Source: CAWEQO01 sp963811225
GTDB taxonomy: Bacteria; Chloroflexota; Anaerolineae; Anaerolineales; Anaerolineaceae
Direction: 5' to 3'
Assembly (NCBI GenBank): GCA_963811225.1
Contig: CAWEQO010000005.1
Location: forward strand, 132,259-196,258
DNA length: 64,000 nucleotides
The position numbers were made by a program, and so were the translations under genes. Positions 17,615 to 26,133 of the stretch are shown piece by piece. How positions within the stretch are numbered: the first letter of the stretch is position 1; the number at the start of each line of letters is the position of its first letter. The notes below the pieces were generated by a model. It saw only the letters and a program-made list of their open reading frames with translations. It had not been told where the DNA came from and made no database searches.

Positions 17615-17681
17615 CCGTTCAGGAATGAAAAGAGAGGACAGCCGCGGCTGTCCTCTCTTTTCATTCCTGAACGGTTAGCGC
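17608..17681. terminator. 74-bp perfect palindrome at a convergent gene junction
   Basis: The 37-base arms (17608-17644 and 17645-17681) are perfect complements with no spacer. The palindrome contains the Arg and stop codons of the plus-strand cyclopropane synthase and of the minus-strand phosphopantetheinyl transferase, so both genes end CGC TAA. It should act as a bidirectional terminator. Confidence 0.85.
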
Positions 17682-18448
17682 GTTTTCACCGGCCACTGCC
17701 AGCAAGACAGCTGCCATTGATCGCCGCGCACGGCAAGGTTGGCGACGTAGCCGGTGCCGGGCTTGAGCTCGCACAGGGTCCACTCGCAAGCGCCTTCGAT
17801 TTCTTTGGAGGCTTGCAGCAGCCGGGTGGGCGCATCGCCGGCTAAGGAGACCTCGAACTGGTCGAGCGGGGTGGACAAACCCGTTCCGCGGCCCTTGATG
17901 AAGGCCTCCTTACGGGTCCAGATGTTGTAAAAAGCCTCGACTTGCTCCTCCAATGGGAGATTGAGCAAGCGATCGATCTCGCCGGGGGAGAAGAACTGGC
18001 GAGAGATGTGGGTGTAGTCGATATCGGGGCGAACTTTTTCGATGTCCACGCCAACCTCGCGCCCGTATGAGACGGCGACGAGGCCGAGATCGTGGGAGTG
18101 GGAGACGTTGAAGTGCAAGTTTTCAGGGATGGAGGGGAATCCCAGCAAGGGTTTGCCGTAGTCGTTGTAGCGGAGCTGGATCTGTTCGGGCTGCAGACCG
18201 GTGTAGCGGGCCAGGATCATGCGGGTCTGGGCCCGGGATGCGATAAAGCTGGCGCGGTGCCTGGCGAACAGGTAGCGTTCGGCGCGCTGGTGCTCTTCAT
18301 TGGAGAGCAGTGAGGCGAAATAATTGATATCGGCATCGGGCAGATCGAGCAGGATTTGGTAGACGTGCACGTAGCTCAAATCCCGCTCGGTGGTTTCCTG
18401 CGGAAGGCGCCAGATGGATGTCGAAGGTAAAACAGGCCCGCTCAACAT
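17675..18448 (-). CDS. Sfp-type 4-prime-phosphopantetheinyl transferase
   Basis: Transfers phosphopantetheine from CoA to a Ser on acyl or peptidyl carrier proteins. FNVSHSHDLGLVAVS, GVDIEKV (the Mg-binding Asp and Glu) and FYNIWTRKEAFIKGRG are the P1-P3 motifs of the Sfp group. The length from the ATG at 18448 is 257 residues, normal for Sfp. A TTG at 18565 would add 39 residues that do not look like the family and lacks a ribosome site. Sfp-type enzymes usually serve secondary metabolism, but no polyketide or peptide synthase is in the window. Confidence 0.9.
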   Translation of the reverse strand: MLSGPVLPSTSIWRLPQETTERDLSYVHVYQILLDLPDADINYFASLLSNEEHQRAERYLFARHRASFIASRAQTRMILARYTGLQPEQIQLRYNDYGKPLLGFPSIPENLHFNVSHSHDLGLVAVSYGREVGVDIEKVRPDIDYTHISRQFFSPGEIDRLLNLPLEEQVEAFYNIWTRKEAFIKGRGTGLSTPLDQFEVSLAGDAPTRLLQASKEIEGACEWTLCELKPGTGYVANLAVRGDQWQLSCWQWPVKTR

Positions 18449-18669
18449 ATAAAGGACTTCCCCTTGCTTGGAGGAGTTTGCGAATGCATGTACTCCATTT
18501 TCATCAACTTTAGCATAGATTCGAAAATGGGGGTAGTCAAATGTTATGTAGAGGTCATTTTCCAATCAAAGCTCTGGCTGCAATGTCATCCTGGGCGGAG
18601 GGACGCTCCGGGCGCCCTAGCAAACGAGTTCCCTCCGCCCAGGATGACTTCCAAAATTACGCGACGCGC

Positions 18670-19662
18670 TTAGGCTGGGAGAGCCCGATTTTGGGCTGCG
18701 ATGAGGCGCTCGAAAAGGGCGTCGGCCTGGGGATCGATGGTTTTGCGGGCGGGGTCTTCGTCATACCAGTCGAGGATTTCACGAGCGCCGACTCCGAAGG
18801 GCGTGGTGGCGGCGAAGCCGGGTGAGAGGCGCTTGATCTTGGAATTGTCGAAGACCTTGCTGACGGCCTTGTCGCCCAGCAGGCGATCGCCCCAGGACGG
18901 CTCGTGGGCGTTGATCGTGGCGCTGGGGATGTAAATGGGGTCCAGATTGGCTCCGGCGGCGTCCGCCAGGATCTGGTAGATCTGGTTCCAGGTTAACCAT
19001 TCATCCGAGGTGATGTGAACGGCTTCCCCGATGGCGCGGGTATTGCCGAGCAAGCCGACAAAGCCTTTGGCGAAGTCGGTGTTGTGGGTCAAGGTCCAGA
19101 GCGACGTGCCGTCGCCGGGGATGATGACCGGCTTGCCTTTCAACATGCGGTCGATGGCCGTGTAGCGGTACTGCACCGGCAGCATGCTGTGGTCGTAGGT
19201 GTGCGAGGGGCGCACGACGGTGATTGGGAAGCGCTCGTCCTGGTAGACCTTCTTCAGCAGGTCTTCGCAAGCGATCTTCGCCTGGGCATAATCCCAATAG
19301 GGGTTGTAGAGCAGGGTCGATTCGGTGATCGGTAGGGCGGGCGGGGCGACGTGATAGGCGGCCGCGGAGCTGATGAAGATGTACTGTGAGGTGCGGCCGC
19401 GGAAAAGGTCGACGTCGGCCTGGACGTGCTCGGGGGTGTAGGCGACCCAGTCGACGACGACATCGAAGGACTGCCCACCGAGCGCGGCTTCGGCAGACTG
19501 GCGGTCGCGGATGTCGCCATGCAGAACGTGGGCCTCCTGCGGGATGGGTCGCTGCGTTTGGCCGCGGTTGAGCAGATACAGGTCGAAGCCAAGCTCGACC
19601 GCTAACCGGCTGCATGCCGAGCTGATGATACCGGTGCCGCCGATAAATAAGACTTTGAACAT
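18670..19662 (-). CDS. NAD-dependent epimerase/dehydratase (isoflavone reductase-like SDR)
   Basis: Cytosolic SDR of 330 residues. The start FKVLFIGGTGIISSACSRLA is an NAD(P)-binding loop, and NRGQTQ suggests NADP. Residues about 95-150 have FISSAAAYHV and the catalytic-type YAQAK. The C-terminal region resembles the plant CSP41/epimerase group. The ATG at 19662 has AGGAGG six bases upstream. The substrate is unknown. Its upstream region merges into the repeat array at 19811-20470. Confidence 0.85.
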   Translation of the reverse strand: MFKVLFIGGTGIISSACSRLAVELGFDLYLLNRGQTQRPIPQEAHVLHGDIRDRQSAEAALGGQSFDVVVDWVAYTPEHVQADVDLFRGRTSQYIFISSAAAYHVAPPALPITESTLLYNPYWDYAQAKIACEDLLKKVYQDERFPITVVRPSHTYDHSMLPVQYRYTAIDRMLKGKPVIIPGDGTSLWTLTHNTDFAKGFVGLLGNTRAIGEAVHITSDEWLTWNQIYQILADAAGANLDPIYIPSATINAHEPSWGDRLLGDKAVSKVFDNSKIKRLSPGFAATTPFGVGAREILDWYDEDPARKTIDPQADALFERLIAAQNRALPA

Positions 19663-19810
19663 GATTTCCTCCTTGGAGCGCGGTTGGGTGCTGCCGAGGG
19701 CAGGCATCGACAACCGCAAGCTGCTGTCAATATAGCGAAAAAGGAGGAAGATGTCAATCCGAAGCGTGCCTCCGGCGGGAATGTGCAAGGCCATGGGGTT
19801 GTACCGGTAG

Positions 19811-20144
19811 GGGCACGGCGGGAATGCGGATTGAACCGGTAGGGGCACGGCGGGTAACGCAAGACTCCAATATTGAGCCAATACGAAGCCGTGCCCCTCC
19901 CACAATCCACCCGAATCATTTCCATGAAAAACATCCATGACATCTTTCCCTTCGGCTAAAATGTGTGATTACCACCAGGGCACGGCGGAAATGCGGATTG
20001 AACCGGTAGGGGCACGGCGGGTAACGCAAAACTCCAATATTGAGCCAATACGAAGCCGTGCCCCTCCCACAACCCACCCGAATCATTTCCATGAAAAACA
20101 TCCATGACATCTTTCCCTTCGGCCAAAATGTGTGATTACCACCG
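19811..20144. repeat. 167-bp direct tandem duplication
   Basis: Copy A runs from 19811 to 19977 and copy B from 19978 to 20144, differing at only a few positions. Each copy carries the boxes GGGCACGGCGG and GCCGTGCCCC in inverted orientation, plus the sequence CATCTTTCCCTTCGGC and a unique TGTGTGATTACCACC tail. The region is non-coding. It lies between divergent genes starting at 19662 and 20536. Confidence 0.85.
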
Positions 20145-20470
20145 GGGCACGGCTTCGGATTGGTTCAATTATGTTGTCTTGCGTTACTCGCCGTGCCCCT
20201 ACCGGAGGATGGTTAAATTGTGTGGTCTTGCGTTACTCGCCGTCCGGGGCACGGCTTCGGATTGGTTCAATTATGTTGTCTTGTGTTACTCGCCGTCCGG
20301 GGCACGGCTTCGGATTGGTTCAATTATGTTGTCTTGCGCTACTCGCCGTCCGGGGCACGGCTTCGGATTGGTTCAATTATGTTGTCTTGCGCTACTCGCC
20401 GTGCCCCTACAGATGATTGGTTAAATTGTGTGGTCTTGCGTTACTCGCCGTGCCCGTACGGGGAGAACAA
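20145..20470. repeat. Array of 53-bp repeat units with inverted GGGGCACGGC ends
   Basis: Units start at 20145 (longer variant), 20246, 20299 and 20352, with exact 53-base spacing for the last three. Each starts GGGGCACGGCTTCGGATTGG and ends in ACTCGCCGTCC or the fuller CGCCGTGCCCC. The fuller units have 10-base inverted ends like a miniature element. The same element in reverse orientation is part of the 167-bp duplication to the left. Reading frames through it only reflect the repeat. Confidence 0.8.
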
Positions 20471-20535
20471 ACTTTGGAGGTCAGGGCATAGAGAGTACAA
20501 TAAGGGAAATTACATCGACAGGAGGGAAACGGACA

Positions 20536-21162
20536 TTGGTTTTAAAGGCAATCATTTTTGATTTTGGCGGGGTGCTGTACAAGCTGCCGGACCGCTCGCG
20601 GATGCGGCGCTGGCAGAAATTGCTCAATCTGAAGGATGAGGAAGCGCTGACGGCGCTGATCGCACAGCCGAACGAGTTGGCGCTGATGATGGATGTGCTG
20701 ACCGGGCGGGTGCCGGAGGAGGAGATGTGGGCGGGGCTGGCGAAGCGCTTTCATATCCGCCCAGAGTTGATGAACCGTATCCGGCGGGCGTCGATGTCCA
20801 AGAGGCAGCTCAACCGGGAACTGGCGGACTATCTGTCCAGCCTGCGTGGGCGCTTCACCACGGTCATCCTTAGCAATGCCGGGACGGCGTCGCGTGCGAT
20901 GTTCTCGGACGTGTATGGACTGGATAAGATCTCAGATTTGATGGTGATTTCGGCCGAGGAGGGGGTGGCCAAGCCGGACGAGAAGATCTACCAGATCACG
21001 TTGGACCGGCTGGGGATCGAGCCGCAAGAGGCGCTGTTCTTGGACGATATGATCGAGAACGTGGAGAGCGCCCGGTCGCTGGGGATGCATGCGGTGCATT
21101 TTGAGAACAACGAGCAAGCGAAGGAAGAGGTGGGACGGTTGATTGAAGAGCTGGGGCAATAA
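20536..21162 (+). CDS. HAD family hydrolase
   Basis: Cytosolic phosphatase-like protein of 208 residues. Motif I is IIFDFGGVLYK, where the second Asp of the usual DxD is replaced by Gly, as is common in the epoxide hydrolase/YihX subgroup. Motif II is TVILSNAG, motif III Lys is in VAKPDEKIYQ, and motif IV is FLDDMIENVE. The gene probably starts at TTG 20536, with GGAGGG nine bases upstream. The repeat array ends just before it. The stop is 16 bases from the convergent SDR gene. Confidence 0.85.
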   Translation: MVLKAIIFDFGGVLYKLPDRSRMRRWQKLLNLKDEEALTALIAQPNELALMMDVLTGRVPEEEMWAGLAKRFHIRPELMNRIRRASMSKRQLNRELADYLSSLRGRFTTVILSNAGTASRAMFSDVYGLDKISDLMVISAEEGVAKPDEKIYQITLDRLGIEPQEALFLDDMIENVESARSLGMHAVHFENNEQAKEEVGRLIEELGQ

Positions 21163-21178
21163 AGCAGACCCCTCTTCG

Positions 21179-21997
21179 TTAGCGCCCTTGCAGCTGCACG
21201 CCCAGATCCCCGACCACTCTTTTACGAATTTTCCGATCATCGAGGCTGACGATTTGACCGGTCAGATCGGGGGCATGACCGGAGGCGAGCCAGTAAATCA
21301 CCTGGGCCGGTTCCTCAGGCGAGCGCAGCACGCCGGATTCTTGATACTTGCGGAAGCGATCCACGGCGGGGAATTCAGCGGGGGTGGTGGCGCGCAGCGA
21401 GACCTGCATCTCGGTGTCGACCACGCCGGGCGAGAGGATGTAGACCTGCAGGGGGATATCCTGCTCGGCCAGCTCGGCGACCAGGTTGCGGGCGAAATGG
21501 TTCATCCCGGCCTTGGCTGCGGCGTAAGCGCCCGCGCCGAGGAAGGGGCGATCGGCGGCGCCGCTGGAGACCAGGATGATGATCCCCCGGCGGCGAGCGA
21601 CCATCTGGGGCAGGAAGGCGCGCAGAGTGAAATAAGCGCCGGTAAGGTTGACGGTAATGTTCCCGGCCCATTCTTCAGGTGGAGTCTCCCAGGTCATGCC
21701 GAGGGGTTGAACGGTCCCGGCATTGACCACCAGGATGTCGGCCGGCCCGAAGCGGCTCTCAGTCTCCTGGGCGAGGTGTTGGGTCTGCTGCCACTCGGAC
21801 ACGTCGACAGGGACAGCAGCGGCCTGCCCGCCCTGCTCTTGAATGATGTGCGCGGTCTCCTCGATTTCGTTTGTGGAGCGGGCTGCGACGACGACCGCGG
21901 CGCCTTTCTGCGCCAGCAAGATGGCGGCGGCCCGGCCGATACCGCGCCCGCCGCCGGTGATCACGGCTGTATGATTGTGCAGCTTTTGTTGTACCAT
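21179..21997 (-). CDS. SDR family oxidoreductase
   Basis: Classical short-chain dehydrogenase of 272 residues. AVITGGGRGIGRAAA binds the cofactor, VVNAG follows, and the catalytic Ser and Tyr-Lys are in ILVSSGAADRPF and GAYAAAKAG. The basic AARS after the second strand points to NADP. The C-terminal region after about 225 is somewhat longer than usual. The ATG at 21997 has GGAGGG five bases upstream. The substrate cannot be inferred. Confidence 0.9.
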   Translation of the reverse strand: MVQQKLHNHTAVITGGGRGIGRAAAILLAQKGAAVVVAARSTNEIEETAHIIQEQGGQAAAVPVDVSEWQQTQHLAQETESRFGPADILVVNAGTVQPLGMTWETPPEEWAGNITVNLTGAYFTLRAFLPQMVARRRGIIILVSSGAADRPFLGAGAYAAAKAGMNHFARNLVAELAEQDIPLQVYILSPGVVDTEMQVSLRATTPAEFPAVDRFRKYQESGVLRSPEEPAQVIYWLASGHAPDLTGQIVSLDDRKIRKRVVGDLGVQLQGR

Positions 21998-22000
21998 CGA

Positions 22001-22029
22001 TTTCCCTCCTTCAATGGTATGATTATAAT
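22001..22029 (+). promoter_or_regulatory. Possible promoter for the PPOX gene
   Basis: TATAAT at 22024-22029 is a perfect -10 box. The -35 region 17 bases upstream reads TTTCCC and is weak. It lies 36 bases ahead of the ATG at 22065 and within the divergent gap to the SDR gene. Confidence 0.35.
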
Positions 22030-22064
22030 GGATCCAAAAAAATCAATAAGGGAGGATGGAGTTC

Positions 22065-22460
22065 ATGGCTGAAAACAGCATTCCTGATAAGTATTTAGAC
22101 TTATTCCGCAAAAAGGCGTTCGCCCATTTTGCGACGATCATGCCGGACGGCAGTCCACAAGTGACGCCGGTATGGGTGGAGTATGACGGTGAGTATGTGC
22201 TGGTCAACACGGCCAAGGGTCGCCAGAAAGACCGCAACGTGGAGCGCGACCCGCGGGTGGCGATTGAGATCCAAGATCCGGACAATGCCTACCGGTTCGT
22301 GCAGATCCGCGGCCAGGTCGTGGAGATCACGGAAGAGGGGGCGGATGATTTAATCGACCAGCTCTCCGAAAAGTATACGGGGAACCCGGTCTATCAGAAC
22401 CGGCGACCTGATGAGACTCGTATTACGATGAAAATCAAGCCGGAGCACGTTAGCTCGTAA
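22065..22460 (+). CDS. PPOX-class F420/FMN-dependent oxidoreductase
   Basis: Cytosolic protein of 131 residues with the split-barrel flavin-binding fold. AHFATIMPDGSPQVTPVWVEYDG and VLVNTAKGRQKDRNVERDPRV match the F420-dependent PPOX group, in which the basic cluster contacts cofactor phosphate. The ATG at 22065 has AAGGGAGG at nine bases. F420-dependent members are frequent in Chloroflexi and actinobacteria. The substrate is unknown. Confidence 0.88.
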   Translation: MAENSIPDKYLDLFRKKAFAHFATIMPDGSPQVTPVWVEYDGEYVLVNTAKGRQKDRNVERDPRVAIEIQDPDNAYRFVQIRGQVVEITEEGADDLIDQLSEKYTGNPVYQNRRPDETRITMKIKPEHVSS

Positions 22461-22467
22461 TGGGTTT

Positions 22468-22525
22468 GTTTCCAAATCAAAGCGAGTGCGCTGCAACTGC
22501 GGCGCACTCGCTTTGATTTGGAAAC
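22468..22525. terminator. Bidirectional hairpin, 24-bp perfect arms
   Basis: Arms at 22468-22491 and 22502-22525 are perfect complements around a 10-base loop. They lie between the PPOX stop at 22460 and the stop of the minus-strand gene at 22530. Unlike the 17608 and 26058 palindromes it stays outside the coding regions. Confidence 0.8.
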
Positions 22526-22529
22526 GGAT

Positions 22530-23538
22530 TTATACCAGATTCTCCGGCGGAATGACCGGGGAATAGGGCATGAGGAAGAAACCGCGGAGGTCGCGGATTT
22601 GCTGAGCGCCTTTCCACTGCGTGCATTTCAGCCCATAGGTGTTCTTGCGGCGGCCGGAGCGCGTGGTCGTGGTATGGACGGCGACCCGCTCGGCGCGGAT
22701 GGTGATGTCGTCGTGTTTGGAGTAATTGGGATCGTAGATGCGGATCTCGAAGGTCTTGCTGGTGGGGAAGGCGTAGTCAAAGGCCAGCACCTGGTGGTTG
22801 TCCCACAGCTTGAAGCCGTTGCGCCAATCGACGTAGACGATGCCCAGCACCGAGAAGTGGCCCGTTTCCAGGCGGTCGCGCAGCTTGACAAACTCGTCGA
22901 GGGTGCGGCGCTGGACGCCGTTCAAGCCCTCGTCGGGCGTGATCATCCAATCGGCAAATTTGAGGACCGATTCGCCCAGCAGGCCGAACGAGTCCATCTG
23001 GCGCTTGAACAGGTGGCGCTGAAGGCCGTCGCCGACACTGGGGACGATGGTGGTTTGGGGGATGCGGCGTCCAGATAGGAGATAGTCGTAGACCGTGGAG
23101 GACATGCCGCCGCACAGGCCGTAAATGCCGGAGACGCCGCTGAGTCCGGGCAGCGCCGGCAGGGTGAAGGGCAGTGGGTAGCCGACGAAGCGGTTGTCGA
23201 ACTGGAAAGCGTGGACCGAGGGGGTAAATTTGACCGGCGAACGCTCGGGCAAGCGGCATTCGGCGCCGGCCAGAACAAAGGGGGAGTTCGAACTGTCTTT
23301 GCTTGCCGGACAGGTCGTAGCAAAAGCGCAAGAAGATATCGGGATGCAGTCCGCTTGCAATGGCCTGCGGCAGCTCATAACTGACGGAGAAGGCGCCGGT
23401 GCTGTCGGAGAGGCCGGGCTGGAGCGTGTAGTCGACATCCGGAGCGCCATTTTCGCCCGGGTCCACCACGCGCACTTCCACCGATCCGGCCGGAAGCCGG
23501 TTGTGATACAGGACTCTGCCAGAGTAGGTGTTTCCCAT
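22530..23538 (-). CDS. CGGM-motif protein, unknown function (frameshifted)
   Basis: About 335 residues when one base is removed from a run of five G (plus strand, 23280-23284). The N-terminal 90 residues (SGRVLYHNRLPAGSVEVRV, DSTGAFSVSYE) look like a transthyretin-type beta-sandwich. After the lesion the frame continues FVLAGAECRLPERSP, then SGIYGLCGGMSSTVYDY and LFKRQMDSFG. I recall this Cys-Gly-Gly-Met pattern from uncharacterised proteins of actinobacteria; a papain-like role is only a guess. The ATG at 23538 has GGAGG. It follows the metallo-beta-lactamase gene by 23 bases. Confidence 0.7.
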
Positions 23539-23561
23539 CTTGACCTCCCAGATACAGCCGA

Positions 23562-24660
23562 TCAAACTCGGATAGAATTTCTGCTTTCGTTAAAAATGGA
23601 CAGGGTATAGTCGTAGGCGCTGCGCGGCCGGGCTTGCAATAGTTCAATAGTGGAGGGGGTCTGGTTGGTGACGACGATGCGGAAGTGCTCGCCGCGCCGG
23701 TGAGCGGCGTCGACGATCCACAGCAGGGTGTCGAGATCCGGGTTGTCATCGCGGCCGTTGGCGGAGATCACGTAGGTATCGGCGGTGACACAGTCCAGGA
23801 AGCTCGGGGGTGACGTTGCGGGCGCTGCCGTGATGGGGCATCTTCAGCACGCTGACATGCAGCTTACCGTCCACAAGCTGGCCGGCCTGCTCCAAACCCT
23901 CCAGGAGATCGTCGCCGCGACCATCGCCGGTCATCAGGATGCTGCGGGTGCGCGGGGCGGTCAACAGGAACATCAGACTGCTCAAGTTAGGTACGCTGGT
24001 ATCGGCGGCCAGGGCTTCCATGACCAGACTGGGGGCGGCCCTCTCCTGCTTGTCGAGCCAGTCTTGCCAGTCCTTTTGCAGGCGATCCAGGTTCTTCTTG
24101 GTGGGACCGACCACATAGAGGGACATGTTTTCCATGCTGATCGGTTGAGGAGCAGTATCCATGGTGATGGGGCCGGTGTCGAAGCCGTCATCGATGGGGA
24201 TGCCGAGGGCGCGGGCGGCGATGCGCAGCTGGTTGCCCTGGCTGATGCTGCCGGCAAAGGTGGCGGTGTTGCTCATCTGAAAGCCGCGCGCCCCGGCATG
24301 GCTGAGAATGCTCCGGATGCGGTTTTCGGAACCGGCGGCGGGAGCGATGGTTTTGTCGAAGCCGTTCTCCCACAGGCCTCCGACCTCGATTACGGGGGGA
24401 AGGCCGCTGCCGTGCGAAAAGCGCAGTTCGCTGAACAAATCGAGGAGCCCGGTGATGTGGTCGCTGTCGACGTGGGAGAGGACGGCCAGGTCCAGGACAC
24501 CGCCGGCAGCGCCAATCTCCTGCAGCTCCAGCTTGAGATGACTGGCATAGGTGTCGGGTGGCCCGCCGTCCACGAGCATGTAATGCGGGTGGCTGGGCGT
24601 GCCATATTCGACGATGAAGGTGTCGCCAAACTCGGCCTGGATAACGCGCAAGTACAGCAC
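23562..24660 (-). CDS. ComEC-like metallo-beta-lactamase fold hydrolase (frameshifted)
   Basis: A soluble protein of about 365 residues after removing one base from a run of five G (plus strand, 23806-23810). Zinc ligands appear in LSHVDSDHITGLL, ILMTGDGRGDD and KMPHHGSARN, the pattern of ComEC/Rec2 C-terminal domains, but no membrane helices are present. The restored C-terminus reads SANGRDDNPDLDTLLW. The GTG at 24660 is preceded by AGGAGG at six bases. It is probably co-transcribed with the CGGM protein gene, and the pair may work together. Substrate unknown. Confidence 0.8.
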
Positions 24661-24865
24661 TAGACGCCTCCTGGATTGCTGTCTGCCTGTTTCTACCAAT
24701 GTTTATATTATAAGTCGGAAAATAGGGGAGAACAATGGGGAAAACGATTGCAAGATCGCATGCAATCGCGAAAGAGAGGGGCTGTTCTCTTTCTAAATTC
24801 TTGAGTACAATTGCCTCTAGGTACGATCGAATTGGCAGAAGAGGCAGAGCAAGATGGAGGGCAAA

Positions 24866-25249
24866 ATGACGGAACCTGAGACCAAAAAGTCTGAGATGGC
24901 GGACGAACTGCGTAATCTCGGCAAGAACCTGGAAGACTTCATCAAGACCTTGTGGGAGAGCGAGGAGCGCAAGAAGGTCCAGAAGGATGTTGAGGACAGC
25001 GCCACCCAGGTGAGTGAGTCATTGAACCGGGCGGCCAAGGAATTTTCGGGGAGCGATACTGGACAGCGCTTGAAGGCCGACGTGGAAGACATCCAGCGGC
25101 GCTTTGAGAGCGGCGAGCTGCAGGAGAAGGCTCAAAGCGAGATGCTGAATGTGCTGAAGTGGATCAACACCGAGCTGGATAAAGTATCCACCCGTTATTC
25201 TTCCGCCAGCAAACCGGGAGAGGACGAGCCCGGGGAAACCCAAGAGTAG
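24866..25249 (+). CDS. Coiled-coil protein, unknown
   Basis: A soluble, highly charged protein of 127 residues, predicted almost entirely helical (DELRNLGKNLEDFIKTLWES and SLNRAAKEF). I do not recognise a named family; it recalls apolipoprotein-like stress proteins. The ATG at 24866 has GGAGGG four bases upstream. Two small hairpins (24745-24768 and 24771-24792) precede it. The C39-like lipoprotein gene follows after 11 bases, so they may share a transcript. Confidence 0.6.
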   Translation: MTEPETKKSEMADELRNLGKNLEDFIKTLWESEERKKVQKDVEDSATQVSESLNRAAKEFSGSDTGQRLKADVEDIQRRFESGELQEKAQSEMLNVLKWINTELDKVSTRYSSASKPGEDEPGETQE

Positions 25250-25260
25250 CGCCGGTCGTG

Positions 25261-26067
25261 ATGCGAATCACGGCGGTCATCTCTACAAAACTGGCTCCGC
25301 TGCTTGCGTTCTTGCTGTTAACGATCACAGCCTGTACGCCGGGGCAGCAGCGGAGCCAGGCGCCCGCAGTGACCAGCACAGCGACCCTCAACGCGCCCAC
25401 TGCCACCGTCCGGTCGACGCCGACCGCTGCTTTCACACAAACCGCGACGGCATCCCCCGCACCCAGCCCAAGCGCAGCGGTTGAGCCTACCGGCAGCCCA
25501 ACACCCATCCCAGATGAGTTTTACATCGAGGACATCCGCGGGCACAGGCAGAGCTTCCCGCTGGGCTGCGAGGCCAGCCAGGCGGTCGATTGGGCGACAT
25601 ATTACGGCGTGTCGATCAACGAGTTCGAGTTTCAGTACCGGCTGCCGTCCTCCGATAATCCGGATATAGGCTTTGTGGGCAGCGTGGACGCGCCTTGGGG
25701 ACAGGTGCCGCCGTATGGCTACGGGGTGCATGCCGGGCCGGTGGCCGACCTGTTGACCGAGTACGGCCTGCCGGCGCGGGGCGTGAAAGGCGCTGCGCTG
25801 GACGAGGTCAAGGCGTCGGTGGCGGCAGGCAACCCGGTGATCGCCTGGGTGATCGGCAACGTAGTGGGCGGGGTACCGTTCGAGTACACCGACAAGCAGG
25901 GCAACAAGGTGATCGTGGCGGCGTACGAGCATGTGGTGATGGTGATCGGCTATCGGGAGGGCACGATCCGCTACATGACGAATGGGAGGATGTTCGAGTT
26001 GCCGGAGGATAATTTCCTGAATTCGTGGGGGGTGTTGGGGAATATGGCGTTGTTTCGGGACGAATAG
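25261..26067 (+). CDS. C39-like peptidase-fold lipoprotein
   Basis: Exported lipoprotein of 268 residues. The signal peptide ends in the lipobox LTITAC, then a Thr/Pro/Ala-rich linker runs to about residue 85. The C39-2 type domain has the presumptive nucleophile in FPLGCEASQAVDWA and the His in YEHVVMVIGY, with a late Asn in FLNSWG. Such proteins are papain-like, although peptidase activity is usually unproven. The stop codon and preceding Asp-Glu codons lie in the palindrome at 26058. Confidence 0.82.
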   Translation: MRITAVISTKLAPLLAFLLLTITACTPGQQRSQAPAVTSTATLNAPTATVRSTPTAAFTQTATASPAPSPSAAVEPTGSPTPIPDEFYIEDIRGHRQSFPLGCEASQAVDWATYYGVSINEFEFQYRLPSSDNPDIGFVGSVDAPWGQVPPYGYGVHAGPVADLLTEYGLPARGVKGAALDEVKASVAAGNPVIAWVIGNVVGGVPFEYTDKQGNKVIVAAYEHVVMVIGYREGTIRYMTNGRMFELPEDNFLNSWGVLGNMALFRDE

Positions 26068-26133
26068 AGAGAAGAGAACATAGAGAAGTCAAGGCGCGTT
26101 GATTCCTCTATGTTCTCTTCTCTCTATTCGTCC
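26058..26133. terminator. 28-bp-arm palindrome overlapping both convergent gene ends
   Basis: Arms at 26058-26085 and 26106-26133 are perfect complements around a 20-base loop. They contain GAC GAA TAG of the plus-strand lipoprotein gene and GAC GAA TAG of the minus-strand HAD gene, so both proteins end Asp-Glu. Confidence 0.85.

Noticed and set aside
20104..20424. Frames in the repeat array that look like a repetitive protein
   Set aside because: Each repeat simply encodes the same peptide in several frames; no start signal or family.
20246..20470. CRISPR-like periodic repeats
   Set aside because: Units are directly adjacent with no unique spacers, and no cas genes are present.
23280..23284. 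Programmed ribosomal frameshifting at the five-G run
   Set aside because: No slippery heptamer or stimulatory structure is evident, and similar lesions occur in unrelated genes, so an indel is simpler.
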